Shown: positions 1-8,100 of the stretch, in pieces
Layout: each line of letters starts with the position of its first letter
Position numbering within the stretch: the stretch's first letter is position 1
Source: Pseudomonadota bacterium
GTDB lineage: Bacteria > Pseudomonadota > Gammaproteobacteria > Burkholderiales > JABEVD01
DNA length: 12,116 bases
Direction of reading: 5' to 3'
Assembly: GCA_021811205.1 (NCBI GenBank)
Contig: JAJZPK010000063.1
Coordinates: forward strand, 1-12,116
Made by a program: the position numbers and the translations under genes
Notes under the pieces: generated by a model
What the model was told of the DNA's origin: nothing
The model's input: only the letters and a program-made list of their open reading frames with translations
Database searches by the model: none

Positions 1-174
1 CGCGATTTCTCGCGGATTCTTTTTCAGCGATTTTGCGAGCTGCATGGCGATATTGCAGGAATAATCGCCGTGCACGGAAAGTTTTGGGCGCTCAAGATGG
101 ATTTCCGGTGCGTCAACTTGAGTGAGCGCCTCGGAAAACAGAGCGACGAGATGGGTTTTGAAGTCGAAAGTCAT
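1..174 (-). CDS. argS: Arginyl-tRNA synthetase, N-terminal 58 residues (partial)
   Basis: Only the first 58 codons are in the window; the gene continues past the left edge. The reading frame from ATG at 174 is open and gives a protein starting [17 protein letters not shown], followed by a block around residues 29-50 ([20 protein letters not shown]). That block matches the N-terminal additional domain of class I ArgS, which recognises the D-loop of tRNA-Arg; its hallmark is a GDY-x-N-x-AM-x-LAK signature. The HIGH and KMSKS catalytic motifs would lie outside the window. ArgS charges tRNA-Arg with arginine in the cytoplasm. The start lies 32 nt beyond the priA stop, on the same strand. There is only a weak GGG-type ribosome binding site, but a perfect TATAAT lies 14-19 nt upstream of the ATG. 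Identification rests on this short stretch, but the pattern is specific. Confidence 0.88.
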   Translation of the reverse strand, partial: MTFDFKTHLVALFSEALTQVDAPEIHLERPKLSVHGDYSCNIAMQLAKSLKKNPREIA

Positions 175-187
175 AATGTTGCCCGTA

Positions 188-193
188 ATTATA
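188..193 (-). promoter_or_regulatory. Consensus -10 hexamer (TATAAT) before argS
   Basis: Read on the minus strand, the priA-argS gap contains an exact TATAAT. Thirteen nucleotides separate it from the argS ATG, so a start site at the usual distance would give a leader of only about 6-8 nt. The best upstream -35 match, at 18-nt spacing, is TAGAGT at 212-217 (3 of 6). It overlaps the last codons of priA, and no extended -10 TG is present. A lone AT-rich hexamer can occur by chance, so argS could equally be read through from priA. Confidence 0.35.
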
Positions 194-206
194 TCTTCTG
201 GTCAGA

Positions 207-2381
207 CTAAAACTCTAGAGGATCTACGTCGATATGCCATTTCACTGCGCGAATAGTCGCAGGATCGAGGTTCGACAAGAGCGCTTCCAAAAAATTCTGC
301 AGCCTGGTTCGCGAGGCTGACTGAAAGAGTATATGCGCCCTTTCCATGTTGCCCAGGCGCATCATGGACGCGATGGCCGGGTCGAAAATAGTGACATCCT
401 GTGCGATTTTCGAGGCGACCGATCTCACTTTCTCGAGGAAGCCCATCGCACGGTCGAGGACGGGCGCTTCCGCGCGTATCAGCGCCTGATGGACATAAGG
501 CGGAAAGCCTGCCGTGGACCGCTCTTCAAGGAGCATGGCTGCAATAGCGTCAAAATCGTGATGCTCGAGCGCCCGGTAAAGGGGGTGATCCTTGTATTCT
601 GTCTGGATCAGCACTTCTCCAGGGGAATCTGCCCGGCCAGCTCTTCCAGAGACCTGTGTGAGCAGGGCGAAAAGCCGTTCCGAGGCCCTGAAATCGCTGC
701 TGTAGAGCGAGGCGTCGGAATTGAGAATGCCCACCAGGGTCAGATTCGGGAAATCGTGCCCTTTAGCAAGGAGCTGCGTGCCAATCAGAATGTCCGCTTT
801 TCCGCTCCTGATTTTGTCGAGCATATTGAGCCAGTCATGCTTTTTCCTGATGCTGTCCCGGTCTATCCGCAGAATGCGGGCATCTGGAAACAGGCTGCCG
901 AGCTCGGATTCGATGCGCTGCGTTCCATGTCCGACCGGTTTGAGATCCAGGTTGCCGCATTCGGGGCAGGCGGACGGTATTTTCTCTTCGAATCCGCAGT
1001 AATGGCAGCGCAAGCGTCCTTGCTTCAGGTGCAACACCAGTCTGCTTGTGCAGCGCGGGCAAGACGGGGTCCAGGAACAGGCTCTGCAGATCATGGCAGG
1101 GGAATATCCCCGCCTGTTGAGAAAAACCATGCTCTGCTCGCCTCGATTCAGGCGAAGGGATATGGCTTCGATCAGCTTGTCGCTCAGTCCGCCTTTTCGT
1201 TTTTCATGCCTGAGATCGATATAGCGTATGCGCGGCAGCGTCGCGTTCTGAATTGCGCGGTGACGCAATTCGAGCAGGCCGTAGCGTCCAGTCTGGGCGC
1301 TGCGATAGCTTTCGAGGGAAGGGGTGGCTGAGCCCAGAACGATGGGGACGGCTTCCTGTTTGGCGCGAAATACGGCTACATCGCGGGCACTGTAGCGCAG
1401 GCCTTCCTGCTGCTTGAATGAGGCGTCATGTTCCTCGTCGACGACGATGAGGCCGGGGTTCGGGAGCGGCGTGAAGACCGCGAGACGCGTGCCAAGCACG
1501 ATCCCCGCTTTTCCAGATTGCGCCATCAGCCATCCCTGCAGTCTTTCCGTATCATTGAGCCCGCTGTGCAGGCTCACGATGGCGGTATTGGGAAACCGGG
1601 CTGCGAACAGGTTTTCCAGGTGCGGCGTGAGGTTGATTTCGGGAACGAGGAAAAGCACCTGCTTGCCGGCACCCAGGATATTGGCAATGACCTGGAGATA
1701 GACTTCCGTCTTGCCGCTTCCTGTGATGCCGTAAAGCAGCCAGGGATGGAATTTATCCTTTTCTTGGAGAATGCGCGCCACGGCGTTCGCCTGCTCGAGC
1801 GTGAGCTGCGGAGACGGCGAAATCGAAAGCGGCAGCGTTTTTTCCGGAATTTCCTCGACCAGGCCGAGAGAGACCAGTTTCCCGAGCGTTTGAGCGGGAT
1901 GCGTTTCCCTGATTTCGGCTTCATTCAAGCCAGGACTATCCTTCAGGCGCTCGATCAGGCTTCTCATTTGTCTGCCCCGGACAGTGGCCTTGAGACCATC
2001 ATCGGTGAGCGAAAAACGGCGCGGGCGGTTTATTTCGACGCTCTTCGGTGTCTTGAGACGAGCAGGCAGCGCATTAAGGATGACCTGACCGATCGGCTGG
2101 TGGTAATAAGCGCTGCAGAAGCGGAAAAGATCGAGGAGTTTCCCTGAAAGCGGCGGGATGTCCCGGAACACGAATTCGGCAGATTTGAGGCGCTCAACCG
2201 GGATGTCGCTTTCTGGGGAAATTCCGAGCACGATGCCGGTCAGCTTCTTGGCCCCGAAAGGAACGATTGTCCTGGCGCCGATATCGCCGATGTCGGCATC
2301 TTTCGCCAGATAATCGAACAGTCCGGGAACCGGGATGTCCAGGGCGACCTTGATGATATTGGCGCAATTGTCGGAAGCCAT
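207..2381 (-). CDS. priA: Primosomal protein N' (replication restart 3'-5' DNA helicase PriA)
   Basis: PriA recognises stalled or D-loop forks and reloads DnaB through PriB/DnaT, using ATP-driven 3'-5' helicase activity. The 724-residue product has the complete family layout. The N-terminal 3'-DNA-binding domain covers about residues 10-110 (KVALDIPVPGLFDY; later YYHQPIGQV). A winged-helix linker runs to about 190. Helicase lobe 1 has Walker A GITGSGKTE (218-226), DEEH (315-318) and GSATPSLES (350-358). Lobe 2 has GTQLLAKGHDFPN (534-546) and QVSGRAGR (576-583). Between the lobes lies the zinc domain with all eight cysteines (432, 435, 441, 444, 459, 462, 472, 475). Length is normal for the family (about 730). 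The chosen ATG puts 10 residues before the conserved KVALDIP block; the upstream ribosome binding site is poor. A 303-nt non-coding gap precedes the gene, so it probably has its own promoter. Function is certain from the motifs. Confidence 0.98.
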   Translation of the reverse strand: MASDNCANIIKVALDIPVPGLFDYLAKDADIGDIGARTIVPFGAKKLTGIVLGISPESDIPVERLKSAEFVFRDIPPLSGKLLDLFRFCSAYYHQPIGQVILNALPARLKTPKSVEINRPRRFSLTDDGLKATVRGRQMRSLIERLKDSPGLNEAEIRETHPAQTLGKLVSLGLVEEIPEKTLPLSISPSPQLTLEQANAVARILQEKDKFHPWLLYGITGSGKTEVYLQVIANILGAGKQVLFLVPEINLTPHLENLFAARFPNTAIVSLHSGLNDTERLQGWLMAQSGKAGIVLGTRLAVFTPLPNPGLIVVDEEHDASFKQQEGLRYSARDVAVFRAKQEAVPIVLGSATPSLESYRSAQTGRYGLLELRHRAIQNATLPRIRYIDLRHEKRKGGLSDKLIEAISLRLNRGEQSMVFLNRRGYSPAMICRACSWTPSCPRCTSRLVLHLKQGRLRCHYCGFEEKIPSACPECGNLDLKPVGHGTQRIESELGSLFPDARILRIDRDSIRKKHDWLNMLDKIRSGKADILIGTQLLAKGHDFPNLTLVGILNSDASLYSSDFRASERLFALLTQVSGRAGRADSPGEVLIQTEYKDHPLYRALEHHDFDAIAAMLLEERSTAGFPPYVHQALIRAEAPVLDRAMGFLEKVRSVASKIAQDVTIFDPAIASMMRLGNMERAHILFQSASRTRLQNFLEALLSNLDPATIRAVKWHIDVDPLEF

Positions 2382-2461
2382 TTTGTAAGGTTAGGCCGCC
2401 TCATTAGGGTGAATTCTAGGAAAGTGATATAACATGCTATTTGGACAGGATAAAAAGTTAC

Positions 2462-2488
2462 TCACAAAACCTGTTGATAATTTTGTGA
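2462..2488. promoter_or_regulatory. Operator-like dyad TCACAAAA-N11-TTTTGTGA
   Basis: Two perfect 8-nt arms (2462-2469 and 2481-2488) are separated by 11 nt, about two helical turns between half-site centres, as expected for a dimeric regulator. The half-sites are oriented opposite to a CRP site (TGTGA-N6-TCACA). The spacer contains TGTTGATAA (2472-2480), one mismatch from the DnaA box TGTGGATAA. On the minus strand TATCAACAGGTTT matches the IHF consensus at all but the last position. It lies about 80-107 nt before the priA start. Which protein binds it, if any, cannot be told from sequence. Confidence 0.3.
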
Positions 2489-2537
2489 ATTATTCGTTCA
2501 ATTTCGGTTAAGTTTTTATCTTTAAAGGCAATTCCCC

Positions 2538-2610
2538 GGCGTGAAACCCATGGCGTGAAAATTATTCACTGAAAAATCAAATAACTGGGATTGCGCTGCT
2601 CGGCGCGAAA
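2538..2610. repeat. Short repeated words GGCGTGAAA (x2) and GGCGCGAAA
   Basis: GGCGTGAAA occurs at 2538-2546 and 2552-2560, a 14-nt period, and GGCGCGAAA at 2602-2610. A truncated GGCGAAA follows at 2627-2633. All have the same orientation and lie within 96 nt between hemE and priA. On the transcribed strand they read TTTCACGCC / TTTCGCGCC. They could be binding sites of one regulator or chance copies of a GC-rich word; no known consensus is clearly matched. Confidence 0.3.
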
Positions 2611-2641
2611 CTCCCATCCGGTTTTTGGCGAAATGTGCATA

Positions 2642-2665
2642 AGTCCGCATAGTTATATGCGGACT
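2642..2665 (-). terminator. Perfect 10-bp hairpin 19 nt after hemE (terminator-like, no U-tract)
   Basis: AGTCCGCATA (2642-2651) and TATGCGGACT (2656-2665) are exact reverse complements around a 4-nt loop. It starts 19 nt beyond the hemE stop at 2685, where an operon end would be expected. The minus-strand sequence after the stem is TATGCACATTTC, with no run of T, so it is not a textbook intrinsic terminator. It could stabilise the 3' end of the gltB-gltD-hemE message, act with Rho, or form a protein-binding palindrome in DNA. Confidence 0.4.
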
Positions 2666-2684
2666 GCATGTTATGAGACCCCGT

Positions 2685-3761
2685 TTATTGCGAGGCGACT
2701 TCGTGGTATTTCCGGCTCGAAGAGCGAACGGTTTCAATCAGAACGGCGGCGTGATCCGGATTGGTGTACTGGGATATGCCGTGACCGAGGTTGAATACGT
2801 GGCCGCTGCCATGTCCGAAGCTTGCCAATACTTTCTCCGCTTCCGCTGCGATCTGCGCAGTCTCCGAGAACAGCACGAAGGGATCGAGATTGCCCTGAAG
2901 GGCTACCTTGTCGCCCACCAGGCGCCTTGCCCGTCCTATATCCATTGTCCAGTCGAGACCCACGGCATCGCAGCCTATAGAGGCGATTTTTTCTATCCAG
3001 AGGCCGCCGCCCTTGGTGAACACGATGCTTGGAATTCTGGATCCGTCATGCTTCTTGTGAAGCCTTGATACGATTTTTTCCAGGTAGGCGAGCGAAAATT
3101 CGGCATAGGCCGCCTCTGACAGCGCCCCCCCCCAGGAGTCGAAGATCATCACGGCCTGCGCACCATGCTCGATCTGTGCATTCAGGTAGTCCGCAACGGC
3201 GTTGGCATTGATCTCGAGTATGTGGTGCAGCAGTTCGGGTCTGCGGTAGAGCATCGTCTTGGTGTGGAGAAAGTCGCTGCTGCTGCCGCCCTCTATCATG
3301 TAGCAGGCAAGGGTGAACGGGCTTCCGGAAAAGCCGATCAGTGGAACGGAATTGTCCAGGGATTTGCGGATCTGGGAGACCGCATCCATGACATAGCGGA
3401 GATGGACGGCAGGGTCCGGGGAAGTCAGATTCTTGATTTCCCATTCGTCCCTCAGGGGCCGTTCGAATTTCGGACCTTCGCCTTCTGCGAAATAGAGCCC
3501 GAGCCCCATCGCATCGGGGACGGTCAGGATGTCCGAAAAAAGGATCGCGGCATCCAGCGGAAAACGTGCAAGCGGCTGCAATGTCACTTCGGTCGCAAGG
3601 TCGGGATTCTTGCACAAGGAGAGAAAGCTTCCCGCACGGGATCGCGTCTGGTTGTATTCGGGAAGATAACGCCCCGCCTGACGCATCATCCATATGGGCG
3701 TATAGGGAACGGGTTCGCGCAGCAGGGCGCGGATGAAAGTATCGTTCTTGAGTGTGTTCAT
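2685..3761 (-). CDS. hemE: Uroporphyrinogen III decarboxylase
   Basis: HemE removes the four acetate carboxyl groups of uroporphyrinogen III to give coproporphyrinogen III in cytoplasmic haem synthesis, without a cofactor. The 358-residue product has the usual length and all signatures: [15 protein letters not shown] at 22-36 (substrate-binding Arg27), LFSDIL with the key Asp77, CYMIEGGSS with Tyr154, FDSWGG with Ser209, and NLGHGI with His327. These correspond to Arg37, Asp86, Tyr164, Ser219 and His339 of the human enzyme. The start is fixed by the family N-terminus ([17 protein letters not shown]). Its ATG overlaps the gltD stop by 4 nt (ATGA, 3758-3761), so translation is probably coupled. 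A run of nine G on the coding strand encodes the Trp-Gly-Gly after Ser209. The gene ends in TAA, followed by a perfect hairpin, consistent with the last position in a gltB-gltD-hemE operon. Confidence 0.98.
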   Translation of the reverse strand: MNTLKNDTFIRALLREPVPYTPIWMMRQAGRYLPEYNQTRSRAGSFLSLCKNPDLATEVTLQPLARFPLDAAILFSDILTVPDAMGLGLYFAEGEGPKFERPLRDEWEIKNLTSPDPAVHLRYVMDAVSQIRKSLDNSVPLIGFSGSPFTLACYMIEGGSSSDFLHTKTMLYRRPELLHHILEINANAVADYLNAQIEHGAQAVMIFDSWGGALSEAAYAEFSLAYLEKIVSRLHKKHDGSRIPSIVFTKGGGLWIEKIASIGCDAVGLDWTMDIGRARRLVGDKVALQGNLDPFVLFSETAQIAAEAEKVLASFGHGSGHVFNLGHGISQYTNPDHAAVLIETVRSSSRKYHEVASQ

Positions 3762-5194
3762 CGCGGTAATTCCGAATGTCCCATCAGGTATTCGTCGACA
3801 GATCGTGCGGCCTGTCTGCCTTCCCTGATCGCCCAGACCACGAGCGACTGGCCGCGGCGCATGTCCCCGGCAGAGAAGACCTTGGGAATGGAGGTCTGGT
3901 ATTTGTTGGTGTCGGCCTTGATGTTGCCTCGGCCGTCGAATTCGATGCCGAGTTCCTTCAGCATGCCTTCTTGTACAGGGTGAAGATAGCCCATGGCGAG
4001 CAGCACGAGATCGGCCTTGATCTCGAAATCGGAACCTGCGATTTCCTGCATCTTCATGCCGCCAGCATCATTCGGGACCCACTCGACGCGTACGGCATGC
4101 AGCTTCCCGACTTTTCCATTATTGCCGGAAAAGCTTTTCGTGACGACGCTCCAATCCCTTTCGCACCCCTCTTCCTGGGAGCTCGAAGTGCGCATCTTCA
4201 TTGGCCAGTTGGGCCAGGTGAGCGTCTTGTTTTCCTTCTCGGGCGGCCTTGGCATGACTTCGAGCTGGGTCACGGAAGCTGCGCCTTGCCTGATCGAGGT
4301 GCCGACGCAATCCGAGCCGGTGTCTCCGCCTCCGATGACGACGACATGCTTGTCTTTTGCGATGATCTGGGAAGGCAGCTTGTCGCCGGCATTCTTCTTG
4401 TTCTGCGGAATGAGGAAATCCAGCGCGAAATGCACGCCGTCGAGTTCGCGCCCCGGGACGGGAAGATCACGTGGCGTTTCGCTTCCTCCGGTGAGGACTA
4501 CGGCATCGTATTCGTCGACGAGACTTTTGGCCGGAAAGTCGATTCCCACATGCTGATTCACCCGGAATTCGACGCCTTCCTGCTTCATCTGTTCTACTCG
4601 ATTGTCGATGTGACGCTTTTCGAACTTGAAGTCGGGAATGCCGTAGCGCAACAGACCGCCTATCCTGTCGTTCTTCTCGAACAGGACAACCTGGTGCCCG
4701 GCGCGCGCAAGCTGCTGGGAGCAGGCGAGCCCGGCGGGGCCGGAGCCGACCACGGCCACTTTCTTGCCTGTTTTTCTTGACGGCACTTGGGGCTTGATCC
4801 AGCCCTCTTCCCAGCCCTTGTCGACGATGGCATGTTCGATCGACTTGATTGTCACAGCATCATCGTTGATGTTCAGGGTACAGGCGGCTTCGCAAGGGGC
4901 GGGGCATATCCTTCCGGTGAAGTCGGGGAAATTGTTTGTCGAGTGCAGCACCTCGAGTGCGTCCTGCCATCTGCCCTTGTAGACCAGATCGTTCCAGTCG
5001 GGAATGATGTTGTTGACGGGACATCCCGAATGACAGAAAGGAATGCCGCAATCCATGCAGCGTGCGCCTTGCTGGCGTATTCCTTCTTCGGAAAGCGGAA
5101 GAACGAATTCGTGATAATGACGGATGCGCTCATCGACCGGCGAAGCTGATTCGTCGACGCGCTTGATTTCCATGAACCCTGTCGGCTTGCCCAT
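3758..5194 (-). CDS. gltD: Glutamate synthase [NADPH] small (beta) subunit
   Basis: GltD takes electrons from NADPH onto FAD and passes them through iron-sulfur clusters to GltB, where 2-oxoglutarate plus glutamine becomes two glutamates. The 478 residues begin with the typical [11 protein letters not shown] cysteine-rich N-terminal domain follows: C46, C49, C54 and C58, then C97, C101 and C105, the ligand set for [4Fe-4S] clusters. An FAD dinucleotide fold lies at about 147-157 ([11 protein letters not shown]), an NADPH fold at about 286-303 ([15 protein letters not shown]), and the C-terminal FAD segment [20 protein letters not shown] at 440-459. Length is normal. Its ATG shares one base with the gltB stop (TAATG at 5196-5192), and a GGAG ribosome binding site (5203-5206) lies 8 nt upstream inside the last gltB codons. 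This supports coupled, near-equimolar translation of the two subunits. Confidence 0.98.
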   Translation of the reverse strand: MGKPTGFMEIKRVDESASPVDERIRHYHEFVLPLSEEGIRQQGARCMDCGIPFCHSGCPVNNIIPDWNDLVYKGRWQDALEVLHSTNNFPDFTGRICPAPCEAACTLNINDDAVTIKSIEHAIVDKGWEEGWIKPQVPSRKTGKKVAVVGSGPAGLACSQQLARAGHQVVLFEKNDRIGGLLRYGIPDFKFEKRHIDNRVEQMKQEGVEFRVNQHVGIDFPAKSLVDEYDAVVLTGGSETPRDLPVPGRELDGVHFALDFLIPQNKKNAGDKLPSQIIAKDKHVVVIGGGDTGSDCVGTSIRQGAASVTQLEVMPRPPEKENKTLTWPNWPMKMRTSSSQEEGCERDWSVVTKSFSGNNGKVGKLHAVRVEWVPNDAGGMKMQEIAGSDFEIKADLVLLAMGYLHPVQEGMLKELGIEFDGRGNIKADTNKYQTSIPKVFSAGDMRRGQSLVVWAIREGRQAARSVDEYLMGHSELPR

Positions 5195-8100
5195 TACGCA
5201 GACTCCAATACGGCCTTCTTGTTTTTCATGTCTTGAAGCGCACGCCTGAATTCGGTGGGCATGACCTTCACGAATTTCGGCATGTACTGCGCCCAGTTGT
5301 CCAGTATCGCCTTTGCCCGTGCACTTCCCGTATAGGCGAAATGGTTCGAGATCAGCCTGCGCAACAGGGTCTGATCGCTCTGGGCAAGGTGATCGACGCT
5401 GACTTTCCCGTGTGATTCGAGGCCCCCGGATTCGTCCAGCGCGGCTTCTTCTGGAATGGGTTCGAGCTCGACCATCGCAAGGTTGCAGCGCGCTTCGAAA
5501 TTATTTTCTTCGTCGAGCACATAGGCGACCCCGCCGCTCATGCCGGCCGCGAAATTGCGCCCGGTTTGTCCCAGAACGACCACAACGCCGCCGGTCATGT
5601 ACTCGCAGCAGTGGTCGCCCACGCCTTCGACGACAGTGGTGCAGCCTGAGTTGCGTACGGCGAACCGCTCTCCCGCGACACCCCTGAAGTAGGCCTCTCC
5701 CGAAATTGCTCCATAAAGCACGGTGTTGCCGGCGATGATGTTTTCTTCGGGAACGGTCTTGCAGTCCTTGTCCGGGTAGATCACGATCCTGCCGCCCGAT
5801 AGTCCCTTGCCGACATAATCGTTGCCGTCGCCTTCGAGTTCGAACGTGACGCCGGATGCGAGGAATGCGCCGAAGCTTTGTCCTGCCGTTCCCCTGAATT
5901 TGACATGGATGGTATCGTCGGGAAGGCCTGCGTGGCCGTATTGCTTAGCCACTTCGCCCGAGAGCATGGCCCCTGCAGAGCGATTGACGTTGCTGATTCC
6001 GCTTTCGATCCTGACAGGCGCGCCATTCCGGATTGCAGGTTGAGCCTGGTCGATCAGCTTGTGGTCGAGCGCCTTGGCAATGCCGTGGTCCTGGGATTCC
6101 TGGTGATGGCGGGCGATGTCGCTCGGCATGTCGGGGCTGTAGAGCACGCCCGACAGGTCGAGTCCCTTTGCCTTCCAGTGATTGACGGCACGACGGACGT
6201 CGATCAGATCGGTCCTTCCGATCAGCTCGTCGAATTTCCTGATGCCCATCTGGGCCATGTATTCGCGCACTTCCTCGGCGACGAAGAAGAAATAGTTGAC
6301 GACATGTTCGGGTTGTCCCGAGAATTTCTTGCGCAACGTCTCGTCCTGAGTGGCGACGCCGACCGGACAGGTGTTGAGATGGCATTTGCGCATCATGATG
6401 CAGCCCTCGACCACCAGGGGGGCGGTTGCGAAGCCGAATTCGTCCGCGCCCAGGAGTGCGCCTATCAATACGTCGCGTCCGGTCTTCATCTGCCCGTCGA
6501 CCTGCACGGCTACCCTGCCTCTGAGCTTGTTGAGCACCAGGGTCTGCTGGGTTTCGGAAAGGCCGAGTTCCCACGGGCCTCCGGCATGCTTGACCGAGCT
6601 CAAGGGGCTTGCGCCCGTGCCGCCGTCGTATCCGGAGATCGTGATGTGGTCGGCTTTCGCCTTGGCCACGCCTGCCGCGATGGTTCCGACGCCCACTTCG
6701 GACACGAGCTTGACGCTGATGCTCGCAGCGGGATTGACGTTCTTGAGGTCGTGGATCAGCTGGGCGAGATCCTCAATCGAATAGATGTCATGATGCGGCG
6801 GCGGGGAAATCAGCCCGACTCCAGGCACGGAATGGCGCAGCTTGGCGATGTATTCGCTGACCTTGTGACCGGGCAGCTGGCCGCCTTCACCTGGTTTTGC
6901 GCCCTGCGCCATCTTGATCTGAAGCTGGTCGGCATTGACCAGGTATTCAGCAGTGACGCCGAAGCGGCCGGCAGCGATCTGCTTGATCGCGGAGCGCATC
7001 GAATCGCCATTCGGCAAGGGCTTGAAGCGGACAGGATCTTCGCCGCCTTCGCCGGTATTGGACTTGCCGCCTATCCTGTTCATGGCGATGGCGAGCGTGC
7101 TGTGCGCTTCCTTGGAAATGGAGCCGAGCGACATCGCGCCGGTGGCGAAGCGCTTGACGATTTCCTTTGCAGGCTCGACTTCCTCGAGCGGAACGGGCTT
7201 TCCCGGCTTGATGTCGAAAAGCCCGCGCAGCGTCATCAGCTGCTCGCTCTGATCGTTGATGAGTTTCGCGTATTCCTTGTAGGTGCTGAAGCTGCCGGAG
7301 CGCGTCGCATGCTGCAGCTTCGAAATGCTCTCGGGCGTCCAGAGATGGGCTTCGCCCCTCAATCTGTAGGCATATTCGCCGCCCACGTCCAGCGCATTCC
7401 GGTAAAGCGGCGCATCGCCGAAGGCAAGTTGATGGATTTCCGCGGCTTCTTTGGCGACCTCGTCAAGACCGATGCCCTCAACGCGGCTGGAAGTGCCGGG
7501 GAAATAGCGCTGGATGAAGGCCGAATTCAATCCGATCGCCTCGAAAATCTGTGCGCCGCAATAGGACTGATAGGTCGATATGCCCATCTTCGACATGACC
7601 TTCAGAAGCCCTTTGGAAACGGCCTTGACGAAGCGCTTCTTGGCTTCCGCGGGAGACAGGTCGGCGGGAAGCATTTCCGTCATGTTTTCGATGGTCTCGA
7701 ATGCGAGCCACGGATGAACCGCTTCTGCGCCGTATCCCGCGAGCAGCGCGAAATGGTGAACCTCTCGCGCGGATCCGGTTTCGACCACGAGACCCGAACT
7801 CGTCCTGAGGCCGGTCTTGACGAGATGGTGATGCACGCACGATGTTGCAAGCAATGCGGGAATCGGCATGCGGCGTGCATCGACAGACCGGTCGGAGAGG
7901 ATCAGGATGGTGACGCCTTCATGCACGGCCTTCTCTGCAGTATCGCAAAGGGATTTCAATGCGGCTTCCATGCCGGCAGCGCCGTCCGCTGCAGGATAGC
8001 AGATGTCCAGCACCTTCGAGGTGAAGCGCCCGCCCGTGAGGTCCGAGATTTTCCTCAGCTTTTCCATGTCGGCTGAGGACAGGACGGGCTGGCTCACTTC

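Larger units (their letters stand above)
2382..2684. other. hemE-priA intergenic region (303 nt), probable priA control region
   Basis: No convincing gene lies here. The half nearest priA is clearly AT-richer than the coding DNA around it. It contains the perfect hairpin behind hemE, two GGCGTGAAA copies plus a GGCGCGAAA variant, and an interrupted dyad TCACAAAA/TTTTGTGA, each listed separately. Candidate minus-strand -10 words are TAGAAT (2413-2418) and a TATATC-like word a little further upstream, but neither has a good -35 at proper spacing, so I do not call a defined promoter. Since the hairpin follows hemE directly and priA begins only after this gap, the region most likely ends the gltB-gltD-hemE message and starts the priA message. 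Confidence 0.5.

Noticed and set aside
333..2147. Two long + strand open frames opposite priA (332 codons at 333-1331, 239 codons at 1428-2147).
   Set aside because: They are antisense shadows of a complete priA. No ribosome site, promoter or recognisable domain supports either.
2472..2480. DnaA box (TGTTGATAA) as evidence of a replication origin.
   Set aside because: It is a single copy with one mismatch, and no cluster of boxes, dnaA, dnaN or other origin genes is nearby.
2522..2737. A 71-codon minus-strand frame spanning the hemE end and the hemE-priA gap.
   Set aside because: It starts out of frame inside hemE, runs through the hairpin, has no ribosome binding site and resembles nothing I recognise.
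5878..8076. A 732-codon open frame on the + strand opposite gltB (also 463 codons at 8404-9795).
   Set aside because: They mirror the intact, fully motif-supported gltB. Their translations show no family features, and long antisense frames are common opposite GC-rich genes that avoid TTA, CTA and TCA codons.
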